From: Embleya scabrispora
Lineage (GTDB): Bacteria > Actinomycetota > Actinomycetes > Streptomycetales > Streptomycetaceae
Direction of reading: 5' to 3'
Length of the DNA stretch: 64,000 bases
Assembly: GCF_002024165.1 (NCBI RefSeq)
Contig: NZ_MWQN01000001.1
Location: 5,456,001 to 5,520,000, forward strand
Shown: piece by piece, positions 25,555 through 33,348 of the stretch
Position numbering within the stretch: position 1 is the stretch's first letter
Layout: every line of letters begins with the position of its first letter
Notes under the pieces: model-generated
The model's input: only the letters and a program-made list of their open reading frames with translations
Database searches by the model: none
Told to the model about the DNA's origin: nothing
Translations under genes and position numbers: made by a program

Positions 25555-28053
25555 TCAGGTGGGGTCGACGCCGAATTCGCGGGCCACGATCGTGTTCGCC
25601 GCGGCGGCCGCCGCCAGTGGGTCGGTGCCGGCCAGCGTCTGCCGGGAGAGTTCGGTCAGCGGACGCTCCGACCACCCCGGGGCGACGGGATACGCCCGAC
25701 CGCCCACCGGCAGCGCGGACAGCGCGGCCTGGATCATCGGATTGTCCGACGGCACCGCTCGATCCAGGCCGCTGCGGACCGGAACCAGTCGGGCCTCCGT
25801 CGCGATCCGGGCCCGCCAGCGGTCGGTGGCGACCAGGGAGAGCAGGTCGATCGCCGCCTCCTTGAACAGGCTCGCCGCCGACACCGCCAAGACCGTGCCG
25901 CGCACCCCGACGGCGGCCGGCTTGCCCGCCGTGCGGCCCGGGATCGCGAACGCGCCCAGCACCGGGCGCAGCGCCGGATTCGCCGCCACCACCGCGTCGT
26001 ACAGCGAGGCGTCGGCGATCACCGAGGCGACGCCGCCCTTGGCGACGCGGGCCGTGGTCGCCGGGTCGTCGTTGCCCGCCCCGACCGCGTCCGGAGCGTA
26101 CGACTGGAGGTGTCGGAAGAAGCGGGCCCCCTCGACCGATCCGGGCAGGTCGAGCGTGCCGCGCCAGGCGTCGCCCTCCTGCACCGCGATGGTCCCGTCG
26201 TCCTCCCACACGCACGAGGCCAGTACCGGCCAGGCCCCGCCGGGTACGTACAACGCGCGATAGTCGGGGTTGGTCGCGTTGGCCTGGCGCAACTTCTCCA
26301 GGTCCGCGACCCACGTCACCCGGTCGGTCGGCACGCCCACCTGCGCGGCCTGGAACAGCCCCTTGTCGTAGAGCACCACGGGCACGCCGGCGCCCAGGGG
26401 CAGCGCCATGATCCGGCCCCCCGAGGTGACCGCGGCCCGCACGGCGGGGAACCAGCTGCCGCCGTCGAACCGGCTCTGCAGCGGGGTCAGGTCCATCACC
26501 AGGTCGGCCGCCTTGAACCGGGCCAGGGCGAGCAGGTCGAGCTCGAACACGTCGGGCCCGCGACCCGCGCGCAGCGCCTGTTCGAGGGCCTGGGTGTAGC
26601 CGGCCCTCGGCTGTACCCGACTGCCGATCCGCAGCCCGGAGCCGGTGGTGCTCATTTTGCCGAATTCCAGGCCGAGTTCGCCGAGCAGCGCGGCGGGGAC
26701 CAGGCTCTCCGTGGTCCAGACGGTGAGTTCGCGGACCGCGCCGGGCACGGCCGGCCCCGGCGTGCGTGCCGTCGAACTCGGCGCCGGCGCCGACGGCTTC
26801 GGGGCGGCCTTGGGCGTCTTGTCGCCACCCCGGCTCAGCGCCCATGCCGCACCGCCGCCGCCCAGGACGGCGGCGCCGGCCGCGACGGCGAGGAAGCCGC
26901 GGCGGGACTTGGCCCGGGAGGAGCCGGCGGCCCGGTGTGCGCGGGTGGGCGGTTCGCCTCCGGCGGGCGGTGCGGCGGATTCGGTTCGGGGCGCGCGGTG
27001 GGTCCGGGCCGGGGTGGTGGGCGGCGCCGGTTCCGGCTCGGGGACAGGCGGCGCGGCGGGGGAGGGAACGGTCGCGGGCGTGGGCTCGGGCTCGGCCGGC
27101 GGGGTCGCGCCGGGCGGCGGGGCCGGTACGGTGTCGGCCGCGTACGGCTCGCTGCCGGGCATCGGCTCGGGCGGCTCCCACGGGTTGGCCACCCGCTCGG
27201 CCACCCACGTCGCGGTGGCCGCGGGCAGCCAGCTCGGGCCGGGAGTGCCGGCCGCCACCCGGGCCACCTCCTCCGGACTCGGCCGCCGGTCCGGGTCCTT
27301 GACCAGGCAGGCCGCGATCAGGTCGCGCAACGACGCGGGCACGTCACCGAGTTCCGGCTCGCCCTCGGCGACCCGGTCGGCCGGCGAGCGCTCGTCGCCC
27401 CGGTCGAACGGGCCCGCGCCGGTCGCGGCGAACACCAGCACCGACCCGAGCGAGAACACGTCGCTCGCCGGACCCACCGTCAGATCCCGTACCTGCTCCG
27501 GCGAACGAAAGCCGGGGGAGTCGAGCACGGTGCCGATCACCACGCCGTCGGCGGTGACCGACGAGCCGAGCGAGGCGTGCGCGATACCGACGTGCGGCAG
27601 CCGCGGGCCGTTCGGATCGAGCAGCACCGCGCCGGGGTCGAGCCGGCCGTGGTACAGCCCGGCGGCGTGCAACAGGCCGAGCGAGGTCGCCAGTTCGCCG
27701 GCCAGCGCGCGCAGCGAATGGCCGGGGAGCAGGCCGTGCCGACGGACCGTCTCGGCCAGCGTCGGACCGGGCACGTGCGTGGTGGCGTACCACAGTTGCC
27801 GGCCGGTGGTGTCGGCGTCCAGGACCACGGCGGTGCCGGGACCGGGCAACCGCCGCGCGGCGTCCACCTCTTCGCCGAAGCGGGCGCGGAAGCCGGGATC
27901 ACGCCCGAGGTCGGCCCGGATCACCCGCACGACGACGGGGGCGTCGTCGGGCGCGGCGCCCAGATAGGTCCGAGCCGTGGTCCCTTCGCCGAGCCGGCCC
28001 ACCAATCGGTAGGCGCCAACGCTCGAAGGGTCCTCGTCGTGCAGCGGCCGCAT
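25555..28053 (-). CDS. Pseudokinase-transmembrane-solute-binding protein fusion
   Basis: An 832-residue protein. Residues 15-280 have the Hanks-type kinase fold: glycine loop GRLGEGTTARTYLG, helix-C glutamate near 62, SPGFRSPEQ for the APE segment. But the catalytic residues are gone: the VAIK lysine is Arg43, HRD-L-K is H135-G-R137-L-D139, and the DFG aspartate is His154. So it is a predicted pseudokinase. A proline-rich linker follows to about 385, then a Tat-like SRRGFLAVAAGAAVLGGGG membrane segment, then a solute-binding domain (VVLYDKGLFQAAQVGVP, GAFAIPGRTAGKPAAVGVRG) close to that of the downstream gene. Outside binding could be signalled to a cytoplasmic scaffold domain. ATG at 28053 has GGAG nine bases upstream; the frame extends to 28104. 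Confidence 0.88.
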   Translation of the reverse strand: MRPLHDEDPSSVGAYRLVGRLGEGTTARTYLGAAPDDAPVVVRVIRADLGRDPGFRARFGEEVDAARRLPGPGTAVVLDADTTGRQLWYATTHVPGPTLAETVRRHGLLPGHSLRALAGELATSLGLLHAAGLYHGRLDPGAVLLDPNGPRLPHVGIAHASLGSSVTADGVVIGTVLDSPGFRSPEQVRDLTVGPASDVFSLGSVLVFAATGAGPFDRGDERSPADRVAEGEPELGDVPASLRDLIAACLVKDPDRRPSPEEVARVAAGTPGPSWLPAATATWVAERVANPWEPPEPMPGSEPYAADTVPAPPPGATPPAEPEPTPATVPSPAAPPVPEPEPAPPTTPARTHRAPRTESAAPPAGGEPPTRAHRAAGSSRAKSRRGFLAVAAGAAVLGGGGAAWALSRGGDKTPKAAPKPSAPAPSSTARTPGPAVPGAVRELTVWTTESLVPAALLGELGLEFGKMSTTGSGLRIGSRVQPRAGYTQALEQALRAGRGPDVFELDLLALARFKAADLVMDLTPLQSRFDGGSWFPAVRAAVTSGGRIMALPLGAGVPVVLYDKGLFQAAQVGVPTDRVTWVADLEKLRQANATNPDYRALYVPGGAWPVLASCVWEDDGTIAVQEGDAWRGTLDLPGSVEGARFFRHLQSYAPDAVGAGNDDPATTARVAKGGVASVIADASLYDAVVAANPALRPVLGAFAIPGRTAGKPAAVGVRGTVLAVSAASLFKEAAIDLLSLVATDRWRARIATEARLVPVRSGLDRAVPSDNPMIQAALSALPVGGRAYPVAPGWSERPLTELSRQTLAGTDPLAAAAAANTIVAREFGVDPT

Positions 28054-28210
28054 GGCAGAAACTCCGTTTCGCTCACCGGTGTGAACGGTGCCGAAGTCTG
28101 CCATGAAGCGCGCCCGCTTCCGGCCACCCGTTCGGCGGCGCCCCCGCCGAGCCCGTCATATCCGTAAAACACCGGGCGGCGTGCCTCGGAGCGGCTCGCC
28201 CGCGCGGCAG

Positions 28211-28242
28211 GGGACCCGCGCGCGGCGCCGCGCGCGGGTCCC
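28211..28242. terminator. Perfect 32-bp palindrome, terminator
   Basis: A 16-base arm beginning GGGACCCGCGCGCGGC is followed without spacer by its exact reverse complement, 8 bases beyond the stop codon of the minus-strand acyl-CoA dehydrogenase. A very stable GC-only stem of the kind that ends transcription in streptomycetes. Confidence 0.85.
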
Positions 28243-28249
28243 GCCGTAC

Positions 28250-29407
28250 CTATCGCGACCGGGGCAGCCCCAGCCGGTGCTCCGCGATGTTGTTGCGCTG
28301 GATCTCGCTGGTGCCGCCGTAGATCGTGGTCACCGGCGCGTCCCGCGCGGCGTGGTCGACGAACCACGCGTCGCCCGGCTCGCCCAGCAGCCCCTCGGGT
28401 CCGGCCATGTCCAGGCACGCCTCCGCCGCCCGGTTGTAGGCCTCGCTCGCGTACAACTTGGCGATCGAGCCCTCGGTGGTGGGCAGGCCGCCCGCACTGG
28501 CGATCAGCGCCGGGCGCAGCGCGAGCAGTGCGGTGATCTCGTTGTCGATCGCGATCCGGGCCAGCCGCTTGCGCACCGCGGTGTCGTCCATCGCCCCGGT
28601 CTCGGTCGCCCACCGGGTGAACCGGCGCAGCAGCGACACGCCCTGGTTCATGTTGCCGAACACGCCCCGCTCGTAGGCCAGTGCCACCTTCATCACCTCC
28701 CACCCGCCGTGCACCTCGCCCAGCCGCCAGCGGTCGGCGACGCGGACGTCGGCGAAGTAGGTGATGTTGGTGCGGTCGCCGCCCATCGTCTCCACCGCCT
28801 GGAAGGAGATGCCGGGCAGGTCGGTCGGTACCAGGAACATGGTCAGGCCGCGATGTTTGGCCACGTCCGGGTCGGTGCGGGTCAGCAGGATCACGTAGCC
28901 GGCCTCGTGCACGAGCGTGGTGAACATCTTCTGTCCGTTCACCAGCCACACCGGCTCGTCCTCCGGGTCCCCGGGCACCCGTTCCGCACGGGTGGCCGCC
29001 GCCGCGACGTCCGATCCCGAGCCGGGTTCGCTGTAGCCGAGCGCCGCGATCGCCTCGCCCCGATGGAACCGGGGCAGTACCTCGGCCAGATGGAACGCGC
29101 TGCCGATCTGCTCCACGACCCCCGCCACCAGCATGGTGTTGGCCAGCCCGTAGAACGGCGCGTCGGCCAGCCCCAGTTCGTCGAAGAAGACGTACAGCTC
29201 CAACGGGTCGCGCCCGCCGGCCCGACCGGGTCCGGCCATGCCCTCGGCGATCACCCCGGTCGCGGCCAGCGCGCGGTGGAACTCCCAGTCGTGGAAGGTG
29301 CCGGTGCGCCGGGCCCGCTCGATCATGTCCTCGGTCAGGTGCTCGGCGACGAAGCCCCGGATCCACCGCCGGAACTCCTCCACCGATTCCTTGGGTCGAA
29401 AGTCCAT
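28250..29407 (-). CDS. Acyl-CoA dehydrogenase
   Basis: A 385-residue flavin-dependent acyl-CoA dehydrogenase. The FAD- and substrate-contacting GYSEPGSGSDVAAAATRAER and WLVNGQKMFTT, and the C-terminal TIYGGTSEIQRNNIAEHRLGLP, are all family signatures. Catalyses alpha,beta-dehydrogenation of acyl-CoA thioesters in the cytoplasm. ATG at 29407 shares one base with the stop of the upstream dehydrogenase (TGATG) behind GGAGG, so the two are translationally coupled and probably form a heteromeric ACAD as in steroid side-chain degradation (FadE-type alpha2beta2 pairs). The substrate is unknown; no other beta-oxidation genes are beside them. Confidence 0.92.
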   Translation of the reverse strand: MDFRPKESVEEFRRWIRGFVAEHLTEDMIERARRTGTFHDWEFHRALAATGVIAEGMAGPGRAGGRDPLELYVFFDELGLADAPFYGLANTMLVAGVVEQIGSAFHLAEVLPRFHRGEAIAALGYSEPGSGSDVAAAATRAERVPGDPEDEPVWLVNGQKMFTTLVHEAGYVILLTRTDPDVAKHRGLTMFLVPTDLPGISFQAVETMGGDRTNITYFADVRVADRWRLGEVHGGWEVMKVALAYERGVFGNMNQGVSLLRRFTRWATETGAMDDTAVRKRLARIAIDNEITALLALRPALIASAGGLPTTEGSIAKLYASEAYNRAAEACLDMAGPEGLLGEPGDAWFVDHAARDAPVTTIYGGTSEIQRNNIAEHRLGLPRSR

Positions 29408-30426
29408 CAGACGCCTCCCACCGCTCCGAAGAGATCGTCGGCCAGCGCCCGGTACTCCTCGTCCGGATCGCCCAGTACCAGCGGCCAGCCCCGCGCGCGC
29501 CGGAAGTAGAGCTGGATGTCGTATTCGAGGGTGACGCCGTATCCGCCGTGGAAGTGCACCGCGCGATAGGTCGTGGTCCGGGCCACCTCCGCCGCGGCCA
29601 GGAACGCCATCACCGCGAGCCGGCCCGCCTCGGCCGGATCGCCCTCGTCCGCGCACCACGCGGCACGCGCGACCAGCAGCCGGATCCCGTCCAGCGGCCC
29701 GACCAGGTCGGCCAGCCCCTGCTGGACCGCCTGGAACGCGCCGATCGGCCTGCCGAACTGTTCGCGCTCCAGCGTGTACGCCACCGCCGACTCCAGCGCC
29801 CGCTCGGCGAGCCCGGCCAGTGTGGCGGCCGTGTACAACTGCCACTCCCGGCGCAGCGCCGCGTGTCGCCGGGCCGCGTCCTCACCCCGCGCCAGCACCA
29901 CCCGCCCGCCCCGGTCGTCGCGCACGTACCGATCGGCCAGCGGCGCGGCCGCGTGGTTGACCGGCGCGGTCATCGGCGCCTCGCCCCGTACCGCGACGAG
30001 TTCGTCCTCGTCGAGCGCCACCACCACATCCGCCACCGCGCCGCCGGGCACCAGTCGGGCCAGCCCGTCCACGGTCGGCCGCAGCGCCGGTGCCGCGATC
30101 AGCGTGCCGTCGGCCACCCCGGCGCACCACGGCGTGTCGAGCAGCAGCCGGGACGCGGCCAGGTGTGCGCTGAGCGGCACCGGCGCAAGCACCCGACCGG
30201 CCTCGTGCAGCAGCAGGATCAGATCGGCGCGGCTCGCACCGCCGCCGCCGGCATCGTCGGGCAGCGCCATTCCGGGTACGCCCATCGCGGCCAGGCGCCG
30301 CCACAGATCGGCCGCGAAGCCGAGTGGTTCGGCCGCGCGTACCACGGAAATCGGGCATCGGTCCGTGAAGAACTCCGAAAAGGCGCTCCGTACCGCCTTT
30401 TGATCTTCCGTCGGTTCAAGATCCAC
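29407..30426 (-). CDS. Acyl-CoA dehydrogenase, shorter partner subunit
   Basis: A 339-residue acyl-CoA dehydrogenase-like protein, shorter than the usual 380. It begins VDLEPTEDQKAVRSAFSEFF and ends with the C-terminal helical domain LEREQFGRPIGAFQAVQQGLAD and VHFHGGYGVTLEYDIQLYFRRA. The mid-region FAD-binding 'E-P-x-x-G-S-D' motif is missing, which is typical of the partner subunit in heteromeric dehydrogenases. It overlaps the following dehydrogenase by one base, supporting a complex. GTG at 30426 is six bases after GGAGG, and the family N-terminus starts exactly there; the frame is open to 30495. Confidence 0.9.
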   Translation of the reverse strand: MDLEPTEDQKAVRSAFSEFFTDRCPISVVRAAEPLGFAADLWRRLAAMGVPGMALPDDAGGGGASRADLILLLHEAGRVLAPVPLSAHLAASRLLLDTPWCAGVADGTLIAAPALRPTVDGLARLVPGGAVADVVVALDEDELVAVRGEAPMTAPVNHAAAPLADRYVRDDRGGRVVLARGEDAARRHAALRREWQLYTAATLAGLAERALESAVAYTLEREQFGRPIGAFQAVQQGLADLVGPLDGIRLLVARAAWCADEGDPAEAGRLAVMAFLAAAEVARTTTYRAVHFHGGYGVTLEYDIQLYFRRARGWPLVLGDPDEEYRALADDLFGAVGGV

Positions 30427-30715
30427 CGGCGACCTCCGTTCACACCTCACCGCTCGCACGAGCCGGCCGGCGCACGCTAGCCGGTGTCGCCGCACCCTTC
30501 CATGGCATCGCGGGGGCGAAGTGACCGATGTGCCGGAGATCTCGATCCCATGACATTACTTGCCGGTAGCTGACTGGGAGGTTGCTCTTTGCGAAGATCG
30601 GCTGCCCGAGTGACATCCGACGAGAACAGTTGCTTTCCGCCGTGCGGGTCCTGGGGGATCGAGCCGATCACCCATACGATCCGAGGAATAACGGAAAGCG
30701 AAGGGAGAGCCCGCT

Positions 30716-31786
30716 GTGCGTGCATATCGCCACGTGGCGCTGGTGTTGATCGCCTTGCTGGGTGCGGCCCTGATCATCTTCCCGCTGGCCGCCGGCCTGC
30801 CGAAGAAGACGCAGGCCGTCGACGACCTGACCAATGCCTTCCGGCCCGCCTTCACGCCGCAGGCCATCGAGCAGAGCCGCACCGACCTGAAGACCATGAA
30901 CGAGATGCTGGAGCAGCTCCAGGCGGAGACGCTGCCCGGACTCGCCCAGCAGGCCGGGATTCCCACGCCCTCGCTGATCAACCTGATGGGCACCACCGCA
31001 CCCGAGGTCGGCAAGGGTCTCAAGGAGATCCCGACGATCATGCCGCGGTTCAACAAGCTCGCGGGCACGATGGACGCGCAGGCCGGGAACTTCCGTCAGG
31101 CGGACGACATCCCCTCCGCGGACGCGCCGAACACGGCGGTCACCTACCTCTATCTGATCCCGGGCATCGTGCTGCTCGTGGTGGGCGCCGGCGGGCTGCT
31201 GTTCTCCTTCGTCGGATCGCGCGCGGTGGGAAGCACGGTGTGCCTGGTGCTCGCCGCCGTGGTCGGCCTGGGCATGGTCGTGGGTACCTTCGCCACCGGC
31301 GTGATCGGCAAGACCAAGGCCTCCGAGAAGATGTTCACCGCGTTCCGGCCGACCTTCACCGACGCCGGGTACAAGCAGGCGCACGACGACCTGGACACGC
31401 TGGGCAAGATGGCCGTCGGGATGAAGACCAAGTCCATCCCGTCGATGGCCGCGCTCCTGCGCAAGCCGGTCCCGCAGTTCACCGCCGAGCTGGCCACGCA
31501 GTACCCCAAGGTCGGCAAGGGCCTCGCGGAGACGGACCGGATCCTGGCCAAGTTCAACGCCCTGGTCGAGAACATCGGCGCCAACATCGACACCTTCGAC
31601 AAGGCGGACAGCATCCCCAACAAGGACACCGAGGTCTCGGTCATGCCGTGGCTGCTGCTCGGCCCGGGTGCGGCGGTCCTCCTGCTGGCCGGCGTCGCGC
31701 TGGTGATCCAATTCACAGGGCGCGGCAACGGCTCCGCCGACCCGAACACGGGGGCGCCGAGGCAACCGTCCGGTGCGGCGGTCTGA
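30716..31786 (+). CDS. Membrane protein with duplicated ectodomain, unknown function
   Basis: A 356-residue protein that I do not recognise. It has four hydrophobic segments (about 7-27, 143-163, 170-192 and 310-331), giving two similar extracytoplasmic domains. The two are an internal duplication: FRPAFTPQAIEQSRTDLKTM near residue 42 matches FRPTFTDAGYKQAHDDLDTL near 210, and each ends with a PKVGKGL/PEVGKGL-type stretch and a '(A/D)xADxIPxxD' segment before the next helix. The soluble parts are helix-rich without cysteines. GTG at 30716 lies behind GGGAGA. It stands alone, divergent from the acyl-CoA dehydrogenases. Confidence 0.82.
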   Translation: MRAYRHVALVLIALLGAALIIFPLAAGLPKKTQAVDDLTNAFRPAFTPQAIEQSRTDLKTMNEMLEQLQAETLPGLAQQAGIPTPSLINLMGTTAPEVGKGLKEIPTIMPRFNKLAGTMDAQAGNFRQADDIPSADAPNTAVTYLYLIPGIVLLVVGAGGLLFSFVGSRAVGSTVCLVLAAVVGLGMVVGTFATGVIGKTKASEKMFTAFRPTFTDAGYKQAHDDLDTLGKMAVGMKTKSIPSMAALLRKPVPQFTAELATQYPKVGKGLAETDRILAKFNALVENIGANIDTFDKADSIPNKDTEVSVMPWLLLGPGAAVLLLAGVALVIQFTGRGNGSADPNTGAPRQPSGAAV

Positions 31787-31879
31787 CCGTCCGACGGCCA
31801 CACAGCGGAACCGTTCGTCAACCGTGTGTCTAGGTTGTCCGGATTATTCCGGATGTAGGACCAAAAGAAAGAAAAGACT

Positions 31880-31902
31880 GGTTCCCTGAATGTCCGGGAA
31901 CC
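31880..31902. terminator. Short stem-loop downstream of the duplicated membrane protein gene
   Basis: GGTTCCC at 31880 and GGGAACC at 31896 form a perfect 7-bp stem with a 9-base loop, 93 bases past the stop codon. It could be a terminator or part of the complex regulatory region that follows. Confidence 0.35.
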
Positions 31903-31931
31903 GGGTGTAAAGCGGCCCTTGGTCGATCGAA

Positions 31932-31943
31932 ATGCACGTGCAT
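31932..31943. promoter_or_regulatory. ATGCACGTGCAT palindromic operator, copy 1
   Basis: Perfect 12-base palindrome ATGCACGTGCAT, 190 bases upstream of the RsbW-like gene. An identical copy starts exactly 40 bases downstream and another lies upstream of the DUF397 gene. Confidence 0.7.
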
Positions 31944-31971
31944 CGGCGCGGTGCAGACGCAGAAATCGTCG

Positions 31972-31983
31972 ATGCACGTGCAT
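31972..31983. promoter_or_regulatory. ATGCACGTGCAT palindromic operator, copy 2
   Basis: Second exact copy of the palindrome; it ends six bases before the candidate -35 hexamer of the RsbW-like gene, the position expected for an activator or a repressor blocking polymerase. Confidence 0.7.
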
Positions 31984-31989
31984 CCGGTC

Positions 31990-32017
31990 TTGCAGTTGGG
32001 GTCGGCATCCTCATAAT
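31990..32017 (+). promoter_or_regulatory. Candidate sigma-70-type promoter of the RsbW-like gene
   Basis: TTGCAG (31990-31995) and CATAAT (32012-32017) with a 16-base spacer, in an unusually AT-rich pocket. Predicted transcription start is near 32024, about 98 bases before the ATG. Confidence 0.5.
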
Positions 32018-32026
32018 GAAGTGTGT

Positions 32027-32047
32027 GCATGTGCACGCGCATGTGCA
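32027..32047. promoter_or_regulatory. GCATGTGCA direct repeats at the predicted transcription start
   Basis: GCATGTGCA at 32027-32035 and again at 32039-32047 (12-base period). Each resembles the ATGCACGTGCAT palindrome and sits just downstream of the candidate promoter, so the promoter is bracketed by related sites. Confidence 0.5.
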
Positions 32048-32121
32048 TGGACGCTCTGTGAGGCGAGTCCTCTGGCGGCGTTCCCAACAGGCCGGGGACC
32101 AGTACCCGCTCGGAGGCACGG

Positions 32122-32625
32122 ATGACCGTCGCGAGTCCCGCAGGGTTCCGGACGTCGACGTTTCAGTGGATGGAGCCTCTGGCCGGGGATATGGGCCCAA
32201 CATCCGATATCGCGATACAAGCCCTCGCCGCACGCCGCGAGTCGGTCAAGGCCGCCCGTGACTTCACGCAGTCGGTGCTCGCCGGCTGGGGCGCCGCATG
32301 TCTCGAGGACGACCTCGCCCTGGTCGTGTCCGAGCTCGTCACGAACGCACTGTGTCACGGTCTGGGTGCGGGCCGCGACGACGCGACGGATGTCGCGCAC
32401 AACATCCAACTGGCGCTTCTGCGCAAGGGCGAACGCGTCATGTGCGCGGTGCAGGATCCGGGCGAGAGTCTGCCCGAGGCCCAGGCCGGCGGCGAGGACG
32501 AGGAGTCGGGCCGCGGGCTGTACCTGGTGGGCTGCTTCAGTGATTCCTGGGGCTGGTTCCCGTTGAACGGTATGGGGCGACGCACCGGAAAGGTCGTCTG
32601 GGCCATGTTCGAGATACGCGGCTGA
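32122..32625 (+). CDS. RsbW-like ATP-binding regulatory kinase (HATPase_c_2)
   Basis: A 167-residue protein with a GHKL ATPase domain of the anti-sigma/serine-kinase type. The N box is ELVTNALCHG, the G1 box DPGES, and the G2 box ESGRGLYLVG. Streptomycetes carry many such proteins; the type found beside DUF397 and XRE/DUF5753 genes belongs to the AbaA/WhiJ-like developmental sets and may bind or phosphorylate a partner regulator rather than a sigma factor. ATG at 32122 follows GGAGG by five bases. It has its own promoter region with four ATGCACGTGCAT-type sites upstream and an intrinsic terminator downstream (32758-32782). Confidence 0.88.
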   Translation: MTVASPAGFRTSTFQWMEPLAGDMGPTSDIAIQALAARRESVKAARDFTQSVLAGWGAACLEDDLALVVSELVTNALCHGLGAGRDDATDVAHNIQLALLRKGERVMCAVQDPGESLPEAQAGGEDEESGRGLYLVGCFSDSWGWFPLNGMGRRTGKVVWAMFEIRG

Positions 32626-32757
32626 TCCACACGTTCCGCAATATGGGGACCGCATTGCGTGGCGGCATTGTGTTGCAGGGAAGCGGCGAGTTTTAATTCA
32701 CATTCGCCGGCGGCAACGAATGCGGCGGTATCCGAGTCACCCGGCGCCAAGCGTTTA

Positions 32758-32782
32758 CCCGTCGATCCCGTCGACGGGTTTT
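32758..32782 (+). terminator. Intrinsic terminator with U-tract
   Basis: CCCGTCGA (32758-32765), five-base loop, TCGACGGG (32771-32778), then TTTT. This is a classical rho-independent terminator, uncommon in such GC-rich genomes, 133 bases after the RsbW-like gene. Confidence 0.8.
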
Positions 32783-33062
32783 CTGCATTCTTACGCCCGT
32801 TTCGTCCCGCGCGGCTTAAGCAGCTTTTACGCTTCCTTTGAAACCTTGAGGAATGCATGAGCCCTCACGTGTGGGTGAACTCCGGCTGCGCTATCATCGC
32901 CGTTGTACGCTGCAAATGCATGGTCAGATGCACGTGCATGCGTAAGTCGGACCGGTTTTGGAAGAAATTGCGACGGACCGGGACGAAGGAACGACACGTG
33001 CCGCAACCGGGGGGCGGGCGACCGCCGTCGGGTCGCTCGGCGAGAGGTCCAGGAGAAGCGTC
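32783..33062 (+). promoter_or_regulatory. Upstream region of the DUF397 gene
   Basis: A gene-free, relatively AT-rich stretch. It contains ATGCAT half-sites at 32853-32858 and 32916-32921 and the full ATGCACGTGCAT palindrome at 32928-32939. TATCAT at 32892 could be a -10 element, but I see no matching -35, so the promoter is not assigned. Confidence 0.4.
32928..32939. promoter_or_regulatory. ATGCACGTGCAT palindromic operator, copy 3
   Basis: Third exact copy of the 12-base palindrome found twice upstream of the RsbW-like gene, here 124 bases before the DUF397 start. An ATGCAT half-site lies seven bases to its left. Confidence 0.7.
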
Positions 33063-33299
33063 ATGCAGGCAACGCACAACGGGGTATCGGCGACCGCGCT
33101 CGACGGGGTCACCTGGCAGAAGAGTCGCCGCAGCAACTCGCAGGGAAATTGCGTCGAAATGGCCGCGCTGCCGGACGGCGACGTCGCGGTCCGCAATTCG
33201 CGCCACCCCGACGGGCCGGCGCTGATCTATACGCGCGCCGAGATCGAGGCGCTCATCCTCGGGGTCAAGGACGGGGACTTCGACAACCTGCTGGCGTGA
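33063..33299 (+). CDS. DUF397 domain protein (BldB/WhiJ-associated type)
   Basis: A 78-residue DUF397 protein. The diagnostic segment WQKSRRSNSQGNCVEMA followed by VAVRNSRHPDGPALIYTRAE is fully present. These small proteins are partners of XRE/DUF5753 regulators (WhiJ type) and modulate their DNA binding in streptomycete development; some pairs behave like toxin-antitoxin systems. ATG at 33063 is chosen because AGGAGAA lies eight bases upstream and the domain begins shortly after; the frame is open to 32958. The XRE gene lies convergently 49 bases downstream. Confidence 0.9.
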   Translation: MQATHNGVSATALDGVTWQKSRRSNSQGNCVEMAALPDGDVAVRNSRHPDGPALIYTRAEIEALILGVKDGDFDNLLA

Positions 33300-33348
33300 C
33301 GACCCGCCCGGGGCGCTCCACCCGGGTGGGTGTGCCCGACGGTGTCGG

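Noticed and set aside
25555-28053. Active Ser/Thr protein kinase
   Set aside because: Lysine of VAIK, aspartate of HRD and aspartate of DFG are all substituted.
23391-28053. ABC-type sugar uptake system
   Set aside because: No permease or ATPase gene adjoins, and the binding domains are fused to cytoplasmic domains rather than being free lipoproteins.
30427-30715. Promoter for the duplicated membrane protein (TACGAT near 30694)
   Set aside because: A -10-like hexamer exists, but there is no -35-like sequence at acceptable spacing.
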